Part shown: positions 47,301 through 57,100 of the stretch, one piece after another
How the letters are laid out: the number at the start of each line of letters is the position of its first letter
Numbering within the stretch: the first letter of the stretch is position 1
Source of the DNA: Manduca sexta
Lineage: Eukaryota; Arthropoda; Insecta; Lepidoptera; Sphingidae
DNA length: 64,000 nucleotides
Reading direction: 5' to 3'
NCBI RefSeq assembly: GCF_014839805.1
Contig: NC_051119.1
Span: forward strand, 2,225,245 to 2,289,244
Translations under genes and position numbers: made by a program
The notes under the pieces: generated by a model
Told to the model about the DNA's origin: nothing
Databases searched by the model: none
What the model saw: only the letters and a program-made list of their open reading frames with translations

Positions 47301-50300
47301 TGACAAGCGCAGTTCATATCCCCGTAAATTTATCAAGGACAAGTGTTGCAGGCCAGCTACTCACCCGTCTGTCCGCAGCATCTAGACTAGCCTAAACAAA
47401 TCTGATTAGCTAACACGCAGTAACTTCCTCAATTTTACCTTGATGCATGATTGACAGCATCTTCCGTTGTCTGTTAGCTTCAAGGAATTTCAACTTGTTT
47501 ATTTTCTCATGTCGACTGCTGGCGTGTGCGCCCTTGTTGAATGAGTAGCTCAATATGTTTTAAATACTTAACTTCAACTAGTGTATATTGAGCTGTGATA
47601 TTTTTGGGAGAGTCCATTTTTGGAAGGTAGGGTAAGGTCTTGAAATTCTGGTTCATACCGTTGGTCAATGAACCAGTTGTGTGGATTGTGAAAATGATTA
47701 TTTGAAACATTTTTTACGTAAAATATTTGATATTTTTGGTATCTGGTTTGATTATTTTTGTTTTGTGACCTATTTTAAGTCGTGGAGTAAACTTCAAGGA
47801 ATGTGGTGTTGTGCTTCTAGTATTCCTTAGAATTCTTGTTTAATGTTTAGTGGATTCGTAATTATTTAAAATTATTACGTAAAAATATAATAATATTTAT
47901 ATACATGAATGCGTTTACTTTACAAACATTTTTACAAACATTATTATATCTTAAAGAGATAAGAATACTTGGACTAAATTTCTTAACATTTTTAAAAGTC
48001 TTTAAACAACGCTAATGTCACTGTTATATTTTATTTCTGTTAATTACTGGATGTCATATATATGTTGTATTGTAGCTGCGTATTTAATGTATCAATATTT
48101 ATATAATTAGTTTTATATTAAGTATATAATACGTAGTTATTTTTAAATTATAATATTTATGTACATCTGTTTTCGAACCCCTTTTACTACCCATTGATGA
48201 CTGCCCGCTGTATTTTTTCTAATTAGCTAAGCCTATACAAAGGCTGTCTGGAAGAAATCGCCAATTGTGATAACACAGCCATTAGTACTTCTTGCTTAGC
48301 TTAGTCCTTGTTACCTTAGATGTACAATAATAAGATACTTAAATTAAATATAGGTTATGATTCAATATAAACTGTAAGTCATATGTGTGTCGGTTCATTG
48401 TTGGTTAGCTGGAGTGTTGTCATTGCAGAGTCGCGCGAGTCCGCGTTTGTACACGCGCTGTCCTCGGCCGCGCTCGCCCACGCCGTGGCGCGCGCGTGCA
48501 GCCGCGGTGAGCTCAACGACTGCTCGTGCGACTCCCGGGTGCGCAAGCGCACGCCGCGGCACTGGCAGTGGGGCGGCTGCTCAGAGGTACGGGTCCAGTG
48601 TAGCGAGTCTCCTCGCACACCTTACATAATTATAAAAATTGTTCATTACAACAAAACACATAAATCACGACATACAAAGAAAATTAAACCTTAAAACAGT
48701 AGATTAATGTTTTTGCCGATCACAATGTATGTGCAAATTATTTCCTTCGATTTCCTCTCTAGATAAATCTGTATCAAGGAAGTCATTTATAGAGATCACT
48801 GTGGCGACCCATTGCGATATACCTACACCAGTTTCATCTACTTACAAAATTCAAATTCTTCCCACGGAACTAAATTAGCGTGATAAATAGTAGCTAATAT
48901 GTTAATCCAGAGCATGGTCGATCTGTGCTAAATTACATTAAAGATAAGATTAGTGGGAAATATGATAAGATAATAAATTTCATTGAGGTTCACCTTGCTG
49001 GTCGACACTTTTTTGGACTTCACTAATACTAATATTAGTTTATCTGAATAAAGTGATATAATTTTTGTTAGAATATAATAGGGTAAGCATTTAAGAAAGT
49101 GGTCTAACGAATTAGGTCGGTATAATTGTGTAAGGAAAATTAGAATGGAAAGTTTATCATAATATCAGGCCTGTATTATATACTGTTCCACTACTGCCAC
49201 AAGCATCCCCTCCCCTTCTGAGAAGGATTATAGCCCAATGCTGGGCACATGCCTGTTTACTAAAAGGGTTAGTTCTTAGTCATGCTATAGTGTGCATCAA
49301 ATTCTAATGAAGGATACTTTAGGTAAGTAGGTTTTCTCTAAACTCTGTCCGATATTGGAACGGGGTCTGGTACCTTCTATATCAAATATAGCTTTAAGGA
49401 ATAGACCCTGAATATTATTAAACAGCAACGATATCTTAGTTTGAAATGCAACGGTCTTTCAACAGGAAGCCCCGAAGGTTTCAAACATACCTTGGATTGG
49501 ACGAAGTTAATATCAGCCCTGTATTACATATTGTCCCACTGCTGGGCACGGGCCTCCTCTACTACTGGGATAGGCGTTAGTCCACCACGCTGGTCTAGTG
49601 CGGATTGGTAGACTTCACACACCCTCAAAATTCCTATTAGATAACTTCTTGAGTATGCAGGTTTCCTTACAATTTTCCTTCACCGTTAAAGCTAACGATA
49701 TTGATAATATTACACACATAACTTCGCAGATAGACAGGGTCTATTCATATAATAGCAATGTCAAAACATGAGAGATAGAAGGTACTAGATCCATTCCTAG
49801 ATCGTTAGAGTTAGTGTGAGATTTTCTTATCTATTTTTGTGCTCTAAAATTTATTAGCCTTTGTGGATCTTACGGGCAACCATAAAAACCACTGTGATTA
49901 ATATGAAATAACTAAATTCCAGGACATAAGATACGGTGAGATGTACAGCCGTGACTTCGTGGACTCTCGGGAAGACCGGAGCACCGACGAGGGCCTCATG
50001 AACCTGCACAACAACGAGGCGGGGCGCAGGGTGAGGACCTTAATAATAATAATAATAATATCAGCCCTGTATTATATACTTGCCCACTGCTGAGCACGGG
50101 CCTCCTCTGCTACTGAGGACCTTACTGTACTATTATCAGAGATGGCCTCTATCAGCCTCTATACAGGTCTTTTTGGGTTGCAGCTAAGGGCCCCGTTGAT
50201 TTATACGGCCCAAGGCCTCATTAAAGACAGTAGATACCACACTAAATTAAAAAAAAAAAAAACTTTTATAAGGGTGTAATATTAGTAGTTAACGTATGAC

Positions 50301-52040
50301 TAAACCTGTTGATTTCTTTTGTAATAATTTCTTATTTATATATTCTCTCTTATTTATTAAGTTGATGTCTGTTCTATTCTGTATGTGTGTATTCTATTAA
50401 TTTTAATAGAATACAGACATACAGAATACACACATATAATATATTTTACTATTCTCTTTTTTCTCTAATACCGTATCAACATAACATCGACATCGAAAAT
50501 CATATTTTGACAATTGAGTGAAAATGATTATAGTAGCTTGTAATAGACAACAAATGATGTGTACTGCGGAATGAAACGATGTTTGATACAGATGCAGATA
50601 GTAGTATTAGAGCAATGCATTGTCGAAGCATGTATAGGATGCGTGTGTATGTGTGTCGGCAGGCGGTGCGCGGGCGCATGCAGCGCGTGTGCAAGTGTCA
50701 CGGCATGTCGGGGTCGTGCTCGGTGCGCGTGTGCTGGCGGCGGCTGCCGGCGCTGCGCTCGGTGGCCGACGCGCTGCTCACGCGCTACGACGGCGCCTCG
50801 CACGTCAAGCTCACGCAGGTACAGTACCACACGCACACACGAGTGTCGCGTACGTCGGGGTCTACTCACATCAACGGTAGCATGTGGCCTGCCTTCCACG
50901 CTGCCGACAATCCCGGTGGTCACCACGTACTAATGGTGAACAGGCCCCTGTCGCGCTCTTCGTCCCAGGCCGGGCCTGACTTGTTGGGTCGTATCCAGCG
51001 GAAAGTTGTCATAATGGTGATACACGACCGAAACCTCCGTATCTACGATCTGGTACAAATACTAACCGAAGTAGCCATGCTCGATGAGTATTTGTATTAA
51101 CCGAAAACTGCCGCGCCGCGCCGTGGCGCCTATCCAACCGCTCTGCAAAGACAGGTTACACTGCCATGACAGTTTGAAGCCCTGCTGACGGGGCCCCCAG
51201 CGTAAGACGCCACTACTCCACGCAGACTCGCTGTAGAGACAGAGAGGTCTTCATGGCCTCCACCTCCTTTGGGGTCGGAAGCTGCCTGTGACTAAACGCC
51301 GCCTCCTATAAATTTATGTTCGTAAAAAAAGTAGGCATAAATTATTCCTTTATAAACATCCACTCAAAATACTATATTTTTTATTGTCATTACAGGTGGT
51401 GGACCGCAAGAAAGGAAAGAACATGCGCAAGCTGCGGCCTTTGCAGCCAGACATGAAGAAACCGAACAAGACCGACCTCGTGTACCTCGAGGACTCGCCC
51501 GACTACTGCGAGCCTAATGACGAGTAAGGACAATTTGATAAGTCTAGATGTCCACTATTCCTTGCGTGCCATCATACTGACCTCAAGTCTACATGTGTAC
51601 TATTATTCACGAGTCCGTCATACTGATCTCACTGCGTATGTAAGTAAGCAGAGTGAGTGAATGTCAGTAGTGTCAACTGGCGTAAGCGGAGTGAGTGAAT
51701 GTCAGTAGTGTCAACTGGCGAAAGACGATTATTCCTGTCCAATCAAGTTAATTATGGTGACCTCTTTGAAAACTCACTTCGGAACTTCCTATTATGAATT
51801 ATTTTTTATATCAACATCCACAAATTCTATGTTTTCAGGCTTGGCATCCTGGGCACACGAGGCCGAACCTGCAACAGGACATCAGCAGGACTCGACGGCT
51901 GCAGACTCCTTTGCTGCGGGCGAGGGTACCAGACCAGGGTCCGGGACCACGAGGAGAAGTGCCGCTGCAGGTTCGTCTGGTGCTGTCGAGTCCACTGCGA
52001 ACTCTGCCGGTATAAACGAGACCACCACGTCTGCAATTAG
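41182..52040 (+). CDS. WntA (WNT4-like secreted ligand), seven visible coding exons
   Basis: This is a secreted, lipid-modified Wnt that binds Frizzled receptors. In butterflies WntA sets wing-pattern boundaries. Joined exons are 41182-41329, 45200-45320, 48429-48586, 49923-50030, 50663-50818, 51396-51523 and 51839-52040. All are bounded by AG/GT and all phases agree. They give 339 residues and a TAG stop. All 24 Wnt cysteines are present (2, 2, 4, 0, 4, 1 and 11 per exon). Landmarks are [45 protein letters not shown] (with the serine that Porcupine acylates) and [31 protein letters not shown] and SPDYCE favour the WNT4/WntA group over Wnt1, 5, 6, 7, 9, 10 or 11. The signal-peptide exon is not identified, so the start is open. 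Naming as WntA is inference from family resemblance. Confidence 0.9.
41705..42026. mobile_element. MITE-F, copy 1, in WntA intron
   Basis: Inverted ends: left TATCGACGGTTGAAAGGCTA, right (inverse) TATCGACGGTTAAAAGGCTA, with TTAAGCGACA against TGTCGCTAAG further in. It is about 320 bp long with no coding part. A 150-bp copy lies at 58,104-58,255. It directly abuts MITE-E. Confidence 0.8.
42032..42275. mobile_element. MITE-E, copy 2, in WntA intron
   Basis: The terminal inverted repeats are nearly 70 bp long, from ACCCCCTTATTCATAAACGT through TCTAAGGACGGAGCGTTGCT to AACAAGTCTGTTTCTCAG, and inverse at the right end. They are flanked by TA. It is longer and more symmetrical than the copy at 24.6 kb. 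Confidence 0.85.
42455..42632 (+). repeat. SINE-D, in WntA intron
   Basis: TGGCGTTTTTGTATTGTGTG is a degraded A-box region. GAGGTCTCGGGTTCAAATCC is an intact B box, followed by CGGGTTGGGCAAAGTGA. The body continues through GATTGCATAAAGGCCTCTGC. It is the best-preserved B box in the window. It has no paired tRNA arms and is not a tRNA gene. Confidence 0.65.
43153..43452 (+). repeat. SINE-C, full-length, in WntA intron
   Basis: It is complete in forward orientation. The tRNA-like head (GTTGGTTGTGGAACGGACTG, B box CGTTCAAATCC) is followed by the body and by CCCAGCAGTGAGACAGTATA and the ATAATAATAAT tail. Confidence 0.9.
43907..44660. repeat. Repeat J, near full-length, in WntA intron
   Basis: The left end TAACCGACTTCAAAAAAAGG and right end CCTTTTTTGAAGTCGGTTA are inverted relative to each other, about 750 bp apart. 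The interior is AT-rich without a reading frame (ACCGATTTGGAAAATTATTT, GATTGGTCCCATAGAA). It is a common lepidopteran repeat, possibly a MITE. Confidence 0.65.
44750..45141. mobile_element. MITE-K, ending 58 bp before a WntA exon
   Basis: Terminal inverted repeats of about 42 bp: left TTTTGACATTGCTTTACTAA, ATGAAATCACATAC; right GTATGTGGTTTCATTTAGTA, ACACGATGTCAAAATGACTG. The element is about 390 bp long with no coding part. Its right end lies next to the branch-point and polypyrimidine region of the acceptor at 45,198-45,199. Confidence 0.75.
45200..45320 (+). CDS. WntA, second visible coding exon
   Basis: The acceptor is GTTCCTCAG and the donor is ACA|GTGAGT. There are 40 codons plus one base. 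The residues run [18 protein letters not shown] to [25 protein letters not shown] is a Wnt signature, and NCS and NAT are two N-glycosylation sequons. Confidence 0.93.
45400..46927. other. WntA intron, AT-rich
   Basis: No exon is seen. 45,540-45,620 and 45,890-45,990 share TGATCATAAGTGCAA and GGGAGAAAT patches, a diverged duplication about 350 bp apart. 46,530-46,620 is a LINE tail (GCCAAATTTCATCAAAATCC). Confidence 0.45.
46928..47160 (+). repeat. SINE-A, full-length, in WntA intron
   Basis: Head TTGTTGATGGCAGAATATAT, body, end CTTACCATCAGGTGCAGTGG and an A-run after CCGTATAAAAAA. Confidence 0.85.
47161..48428. other. WntA intron
   Basis: No repeat copy or exon is recognised. The 47.7-48.4 kb part is very AT-rich and ends in the acceptor GTCATTGCAG. 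Confidence 0.45.
48429..48586 (+). CDS. WntA, third visible coding exon
   Basis: This exon has two bases plus 52 codons. The split lysine codon joins it to the previous exon, giving [38 protein letters not shown] and HWQWGGCSE follow. It is very GC-rich (about two thirds) compared with the introns. Open frames in the other five readings are shadows of this exon. Confidence 0.95.
48587..49922. other. WntA intron with SINE-C remnants
   Basis: A degraded reverse SINE-C is at 49,160-49,290. A truncated reverse SINE-C is at 49,506-49,712 (ATCAGCCCTGTATTACATAT to TTCCTTCACCGTTAAAGC). GGTCTGGTACCTTCTATAT at about 49,366 reappears inverted at about 49,785 (ATAGAAGGTACTAGATCC), so an inverted pair about 400 bp apart brackets the second SINE. 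Confidence 0.6.
49923..50030 (+). CDS. WntA, fourth visible coding exon
   Basis: The exon has 36 whole codons. It reads [18 protein letters not shown] and ends in [12 protein letters not shown]. The donor is AGG|GTGAGG. It contains no cysteine, as expected for this part of Wnt proteins. Confidence 0.95.
50042..50119 (-). repeat. SINE-C 3' end, 11 bp after a WntA donor site
   Basis: (AAT)n at 50,042-50,060 is followed by ATCAGCCCTGTATTATATAC and GAGCACGGGCCTCCTCTGCT. It stops at ACTGAG. The copy is a short 5' truncation placed almost on the splice donor at 50,031. Confidence 0.85.
50377..50426. repeat. Near-perfect hairpin in WntA intron
   Basis: Arms of 24 bp at 50,377-50,400 (TTCTGTATGTGTGTATTC, TATTAA) and 50,403-50,426 differ from perfect complementarity at one position. 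They are separated by TT only. No matching repeat is seen elsewhere in the window. Confidence 0.85.
50663..50818 (+). CDS. WntA, fifth visible coding exon
   Basis: The exon has 52 whole codons, about 70% GC. It contains [18 protein letters not shown], the Wnt signature with the acylated serine in the hairpin that contacts Frizzled, then [19 protein letters not shown]. Acceptor GTCGGCAG, donor CAG|GTACAG. Confidence 0.95.
50880..51310. other. GC-rich intron block of unknown origin
   Basis: About 430 bp of the intron are far GC-richer than the other introns (CTGCCGCGCCGCGCCGTGGC, GCTGACGGGGCCCCCAGCG). There is no Wnt homology and no long frame, although the fifth exon's alternative frame reads on to 51,100. 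It could be a GC-rich repeat insertion or a regulatory element. Confidence 0.35.
51396..51523 (+). CDS. WntA, sixth visible coding exon
   Basis: The exon has 42 codons plus two bases. It reads [18 protein letters not shown], then [29 protein letters not shown] is the conserved linker before the C-terminal domain. The donor is CGA|GTAAGG. Confidence 0.95.
51645..51720 (+). repeat. 38-bp tandem duplication in WntA intron
   Basis: The unit TAAGCAGAGTGAGTGAATG plus TCAGTAGTGTCAACTGGCG occurs at 51,645-51,682 and again at 51,683-51,720 with one substitution. Confidence 0.9.
51839..52040 (+). CDS. WntA, last coding exon
   Basis: One base completes GAG, then 66 codons and TAG at 52,038-52,040 follow. 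It reads [45 protein letters not shown] and ends HHVCN. It holds 11 cysteines, the C-terminal cysteine-rich 'finger' domain that grips Frizzled, and a CNRTS glycosylation sequon. Confidence 0.95.
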
Positions 52041-53497
52041 AGGTAGACTCTATTACAATGTCGTAAGAGCTAGATTGCGTCAGCTATCATAATCCAAACT
52101 GTGGAATTGAAACTAGACTATCGGTTGTAACGAACGAGCAAGTAATGATTTAATAATAAAATTATAAGATTGATGAGAGTTTATTTGTGATTTACGATTT
52201 TGATTCGAATGATTAATTACGTGTGCAATTAAATCGATAACGAATTTGTAATTCGAACGAATCGATCTCTATCGATTATACTGGCTTGTGTCAATTTCTG
52301 AATTCATAATCGGAATATAAATTTCGTTAAATTCCATTTTTAAAAGCAGTTGATGTTTCATGTATTGTTTGCCAGTAACAATATAGAAAAGTTTTTTAAC
52401 TATTTTAAATTTGGAATATTCCAGGTAAAACGCACGTTAAGAATTGATACGTCTAATTTATTATTCTCTATGCTATCCTAACTTTATAAAACATAGTTTA
52501 GGAGCGATCTTCAAAGAATAATCTAGAATAATGTAGGTTCTAAAGGCTTAATACATTTCCTTTGTAAATTCAAGAATCTTTGCTGTAACAGAAGATCTAG
52601 ATATAAGTATAAACAAGAGAATGGAATTGTTATTAATTTCTGATTATGATCGTCAGATACTCATAAGAATGATTTAATGTAGCCTATTTCGTTACTAAAA
52701 TAGAAACTACAGAATTTGATTTTATAAAAATATTTTTCGAAAATAGAACTTTTTTGAAAAAAATATCTTTAAAAACCTACTAATGTTAGATATTAAATTG
52801 TTTTTGCAATTTTTGTTGAAACCATTGAAAAATGATAATTGACTGAATATTTTTTTAAACTTTAGTTTTTATAGTTTTTTGGAATGTAAGCTTTAAATTT
52901 ATTTACAGTATTACTAACTTATTATAATTTACGCGTTTCATGTACAAAAATGTAAATATCGCTTTTGTTAAGTAGGTTAAGAAGTTATTGATTTAAGGCG
53001 AAATTTTATTTTCTCCCTTTTTATTTAATTTTATTGGGATGGGCAAAGTTACCTGTTCATGAAGATTTCTTTGCTCGTGAGTAGATTTCTTCGATAAACG
53101 AAAACAAGCTTTATTGATACTAGGAAATAAAGCCTCTTTTTATATAATCCTAAAAATAATGAATATTTAGACACTGGCACTTGTTAGATTTATTCATTAA
53201 CTGATTTACACTATGGTATTCAAATCTTATTAATAATATTTTTATCCTTTTTTTTTGTTGTGGTAACATCCCCCACTTTGCCCCTCCCATCACGTTGTGT
53301 ACTTAATGCACAATTTAATTTTCTACCTCATGAGGCAAAAATTTCGTTCAAACTTGTTTTTTAGCCATAAGTACATTAAGACGTTGTAAATATTGCATCG
53401 TTCATCTAAGTTAGCAATATTAACTTATTATAGTGGATATCGAATTATATATAAAATGTTTTTTGTACGTCCATATTTATGGGGACCCCAAACGGCT
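52041..53497 (+). other. WntA 3' UTR and downstream DNA
   Basis: AT-rich unique sequence follows the stop. AATAAA poly(A) signals occur at 52,155-52,160 and 53,126-53,131, so short and long 3' UTR forms are possible. No exon or repeat copy is recognised. Confidence 0.5.
52155..52160 (+). terminator. Proximal poly(A) signal of WntA
   Basis: A canonical AATAAA lies 115 bases after the stop codon. A second lies at 53,126-53,131. Choice between them cannot be read from sequence alone. Confidence 0.45.
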
Positions 53498-53750
53498 TTA
53501 CTGGTGGTGGGATATAGTTATATCCGCGCTGATAGCGACTACCCGGTGTTAAAACCCAACCCCGCCATAGTGACCCACGTAAGTGTCGCGTTTTGGGTTC
53601 AGCCTGTGTATATCCGGTTCCAACAGGCCGGCATTATTGTGTCGACTGTTGAGGGTAATCATCTCTCGTCAGTCGACATTCTATTGGACCCTATTCGACT
53701 TACCATTAAGTGCAGTGGGATCAATTTACTACGTACGTATAAAAAAGCGT
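53498..53750 (+). repeat. SINE-A, full-length
   Basis: Head TACTGGTGGTGGGATATAGT, body CGACTACCCGGTGTTAAAAC, end CGACTTACCATTAAGTGCAG. Confidence 0.85.
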
Positions 53751-53992
53751 ACATTTATGACTAAGCGACATATTCTGTTCTCCTATTGTGTCCGCTTTGT
53801 GTTTTAAATATGTTTTAAAAGAGAATTATTAACCAATAAAACAACAGGGGGAGTGTCTAGATCGCAGGCACGGATGAAGGGCGGTGTTTTTTTATTGGAT
53901 GCACTGAGCGTCCATTGTATTTGGCAAGTTCATGCTGATTTTAGATCAAAAGAAAGTCATTGTTAATATAATGAAAATATCGAAGAGTAAGT

Positions 53993-54182
53993 AACGATGA
54001 AGGAAAACATCGTGAGGAAATCTACATACCTGAGACGTTCTCTATAGGAATTTCGAGGGTGTGTGAAGTCTACCAGTCCGCACTAGGCCAGCGTGGTGGA
54101 CTAAGGCCTAATCCCTCTCAGTAGCAGAGGAGGCCCGTGCCCAACAGTAGGACAGTATATAACACAGAGCTGATATTATATT
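53993..54182 (+). repeat. SINE-C, 5'-truncated
   Basis: From AACGATGAAGGAAAACATCG to AGTATATAACACAGAGCTGA and TATTATATTATAT. The tRNA-like head is missing. Confidence 0.85.
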
Positions 54183-57100
54183 ATATCGAAGAGTAAAAAT
54201 AAAATTAAAATTAATTTTAACGAATCTTTTACAGTTGCCTTGCTCATTCAGGACATTGGGGTTCCCTTTTGCGACGCATACATGGGGTCCCCTTAAAGTA
54301 AAATACGTATTACTCTGTAAATCTCATGATTCGATATCTATTTATTAGATTGTGATGCTTTAGAGTTGTAGCTTTTCTCGGTCATTCAAAATGTATTTGT
54401 ATCCGTTGTAAATACCTTAATGTATTATATTTAGTTACGTCTGTTTATTATAATATCGGGCGATACATCTTTTGGAAGGCTGGTTCTATACTGCTATGTT
54501 TTGGAGACCTAGACTCCTCCCTAGATCTAGGATCCTACCTAAGGATAAGATCTTAGTTACCTTTATATTGTACTAGTTGCGACTTTGTTCACGCGAGAAT
54601 ACTGCCATCAAAAGTAGCATTTTATTTCATGTAAAGTATATGAAACTTAATTAGAACAGTTGCAAGTAATTGTTTATAATTTCTAATAATCCTTGTTCTT
54701 TATGATAGTATACCCCTCCCAAAAGTCGTGTCACCCGATGCGTAAACTTGCCAATTTTCTACGTGTTAATATTGCGAATTGTATTTGTATTAGAATAAGA
54801 ATGTAAGCTGTTACCAACGCGCCCTTAACTTAAAAACCTCTAAAGAAAGCCAGATATTTCTTTGATAACGAACCTATCAAATTAATAACGATTATTATTA
54901 GGTTTAATTGAGTACTTTTCGTAGCTACATGGTTTAAACTATGCGTTACAGTTGTAAGTTTTACATACGTGAGTTGTTACTTACGTAAGTTACTATAGTA
55001 GCTAACATTGTAAACTGTTTACTTATATAAGTTTATTTTTCGCGACTTGCAAACTATTCGTTTTCTGCGGAGGAAGGCAGAAATTAATAATAGAGTTATG
55101 TGTATAATAATAGGGCTGTAATAAATGCAACTCAGTTGCGCTCTGAAGTGAAATAACGACTGGGAGACTCTCAAGTAGCGGTTAGCATCTTAAATTGTCG
55201 CTTCTTAATAAACCCATATTAATATCGGCTTAAATTATATCTCAAGTCACTATATGTGACGGATTTTAAAAGCCGTGTTTTATATATTAAACTAAAAACA
55301 AGCTCTTTAATCGAAACTTAAGTTTTGTTGATTAAATAATTTATTTAATAAATAAATATTCATATATATATCAAATGTTTATTTGAAATTTTACTCAAAA
55401 GTAAGATTGATTTATTAACACGGTCCTTAGTTTTGATGTTAAACACTGTTTCTATGAAATAGTAGTTCACGCACAACTTACGTAAGTAACTTATGTAGTT
55501 GAAACTTACATACGTAACGCCTACCTCATTGCGTAACTATTTGTAGATCGTACATAGTTACGTATTTTTAAAGAAAAATTAACAGACCCTAAAAAGGATT
55601 ACATTTTGAGTTTGTACGTTTTTTTTTTATAAAGTAACATTTTTGTTGGCAAGTTTAAGTGAGTTAAGTTAAGGGAGTGCTGGACTCTAATCTAGATATC
55701 ACCAAATTATTCTTTATGTACTTAATACGGACGAAGTGTAATATATTTGGTTTTAGACTGGACGTGATGCTACTCAGATGCCTTTACCGTTAAGTGATGG
55801 CTCATATGCGAGAATTTGAGGTGTTTTGTCTATTTTAGCCGCCAAGCAGGATTATGTCTGTAGTTTAAGAGCATTATAGAAAAGCCAAATACGTTTGAAC
55901 GATGTATCCTAACAGCAAAAATAATAGTGGTTCCCATTGCTTGTTGGCAAAAATAGACAATAGTATATATCCAGGTCCTCGCATGAGAGATAACCTCATG
56001 GTAAACGCGTGGATGAGAATTGAAGATGTCACTCAGACTTGTTTTAAGTCATTTTTTGCGATGGAATACATGTCTGATATGTCGTGGAAGAAAACTGGGC
56101 GTTCTATTAAATGCAAAAGGAATTTTTGATTGGTTATTATGAAAGTTGGTCAATTACAAAATTGTTTAATACAATGTTTAGCGTTTTAAATACATTTTTG
56201 TTAGGTAATCAGTGAACATTCGAAATAATAAATCTTTTGATTGATATCAGTACATCGGTCCAGGAAATAAGCAAAATTAAGCGAAACAGACAGACTTACT
56301 ATTTCGTGATTAAAGCACTGAACGTATATCAATCAAAATTTTAAGAAAAAGGTTAAACTACAAAACACAGTTCATGAAATCACGGTTAGCCATTTTTTTT
56401 TCAATCTATCGCGCAAATGGATCACATAGTGCAAAGTGTTTTACAAATGATTCAATTTGATAGGTATACCGTAGAGATGGTATCGAAGATTTAGTCTACT
56501 GTTTATTGAAAGCAGCCCAACGAAAAGCCAGTTCAATTAGTAATATTTCTACGTACGTGAAGCCGTTGGTTCTGCGCCTGATCTCTGATTATGTCGGATT
56601 GCCGTCTCACCGGAGTGAAGGTACAGAGTGCACCTGTGTATTGCACACACTTGTGCAATATACTTTACGCGTAATTGGCTAATCTCCGATGAAATATAAT
56701 TAATTAGTTATCTAACAGATCCATTTCCACGATACAAGAGTTATTAATATCGTTTATTAATTTGGGTTCTTCGTCTTGTATCATGAACAATTCTCTTGAC
56801 TCGACTCGACTTTCTCCACAAATAACTGCAAATAACATGTTTATAGTTTCAAAAGGTCTAGTTGCTTCCCTGTCTAATTCATTAGGCATGAGCCTATTCC
56901 ACATTCTTCCACGACATATAAACATTGTCAAATCTTTACTAGAGTGGTATTAAAGTTGTATATCTGTAAGGCGATCGTAGTCGGCGCGGTTATGTTAGTC
57001 ACCTCCTATAGGAGCGGGGTGAAGTATTGTACGCTATGAGATTCAAAATTATCGTTTATTGAATAGACGTAAGATATGTTTTACAATGTCCAGTAAACGG

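Noticed and set aside
48379..48694. Open frames on both strands over the third WntA exon (80-100 codons)
   Set aside because: They are products of the high GC content of the exon. Only the frame with [13 protein letters not shown] fits the Wnt family and the splice phases.
50528..51100. Long frames (124-173 codons) around the fifth WntA exon
   Set aside because: The exon is only 50,663-50,818. The rest of these frames is intron, and the arginine/alanine-rich readings are frame shadows.
55902..56129. 75-codon plus-strand frame as an exon
   Set aside because: No domain and no convincing splice sites. A degraded SINE-B scrap (GCTCATATGCGAGAATTTGA at about 55,800) lies just upstream.
56704..56953. 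Acidic 75-codon frame on the minus strand as a small gene
   Set aside because: It has some protein-like composition but no domain, no splice or promoter context, and an equally long frame on the other strand. It is left as unassigned.
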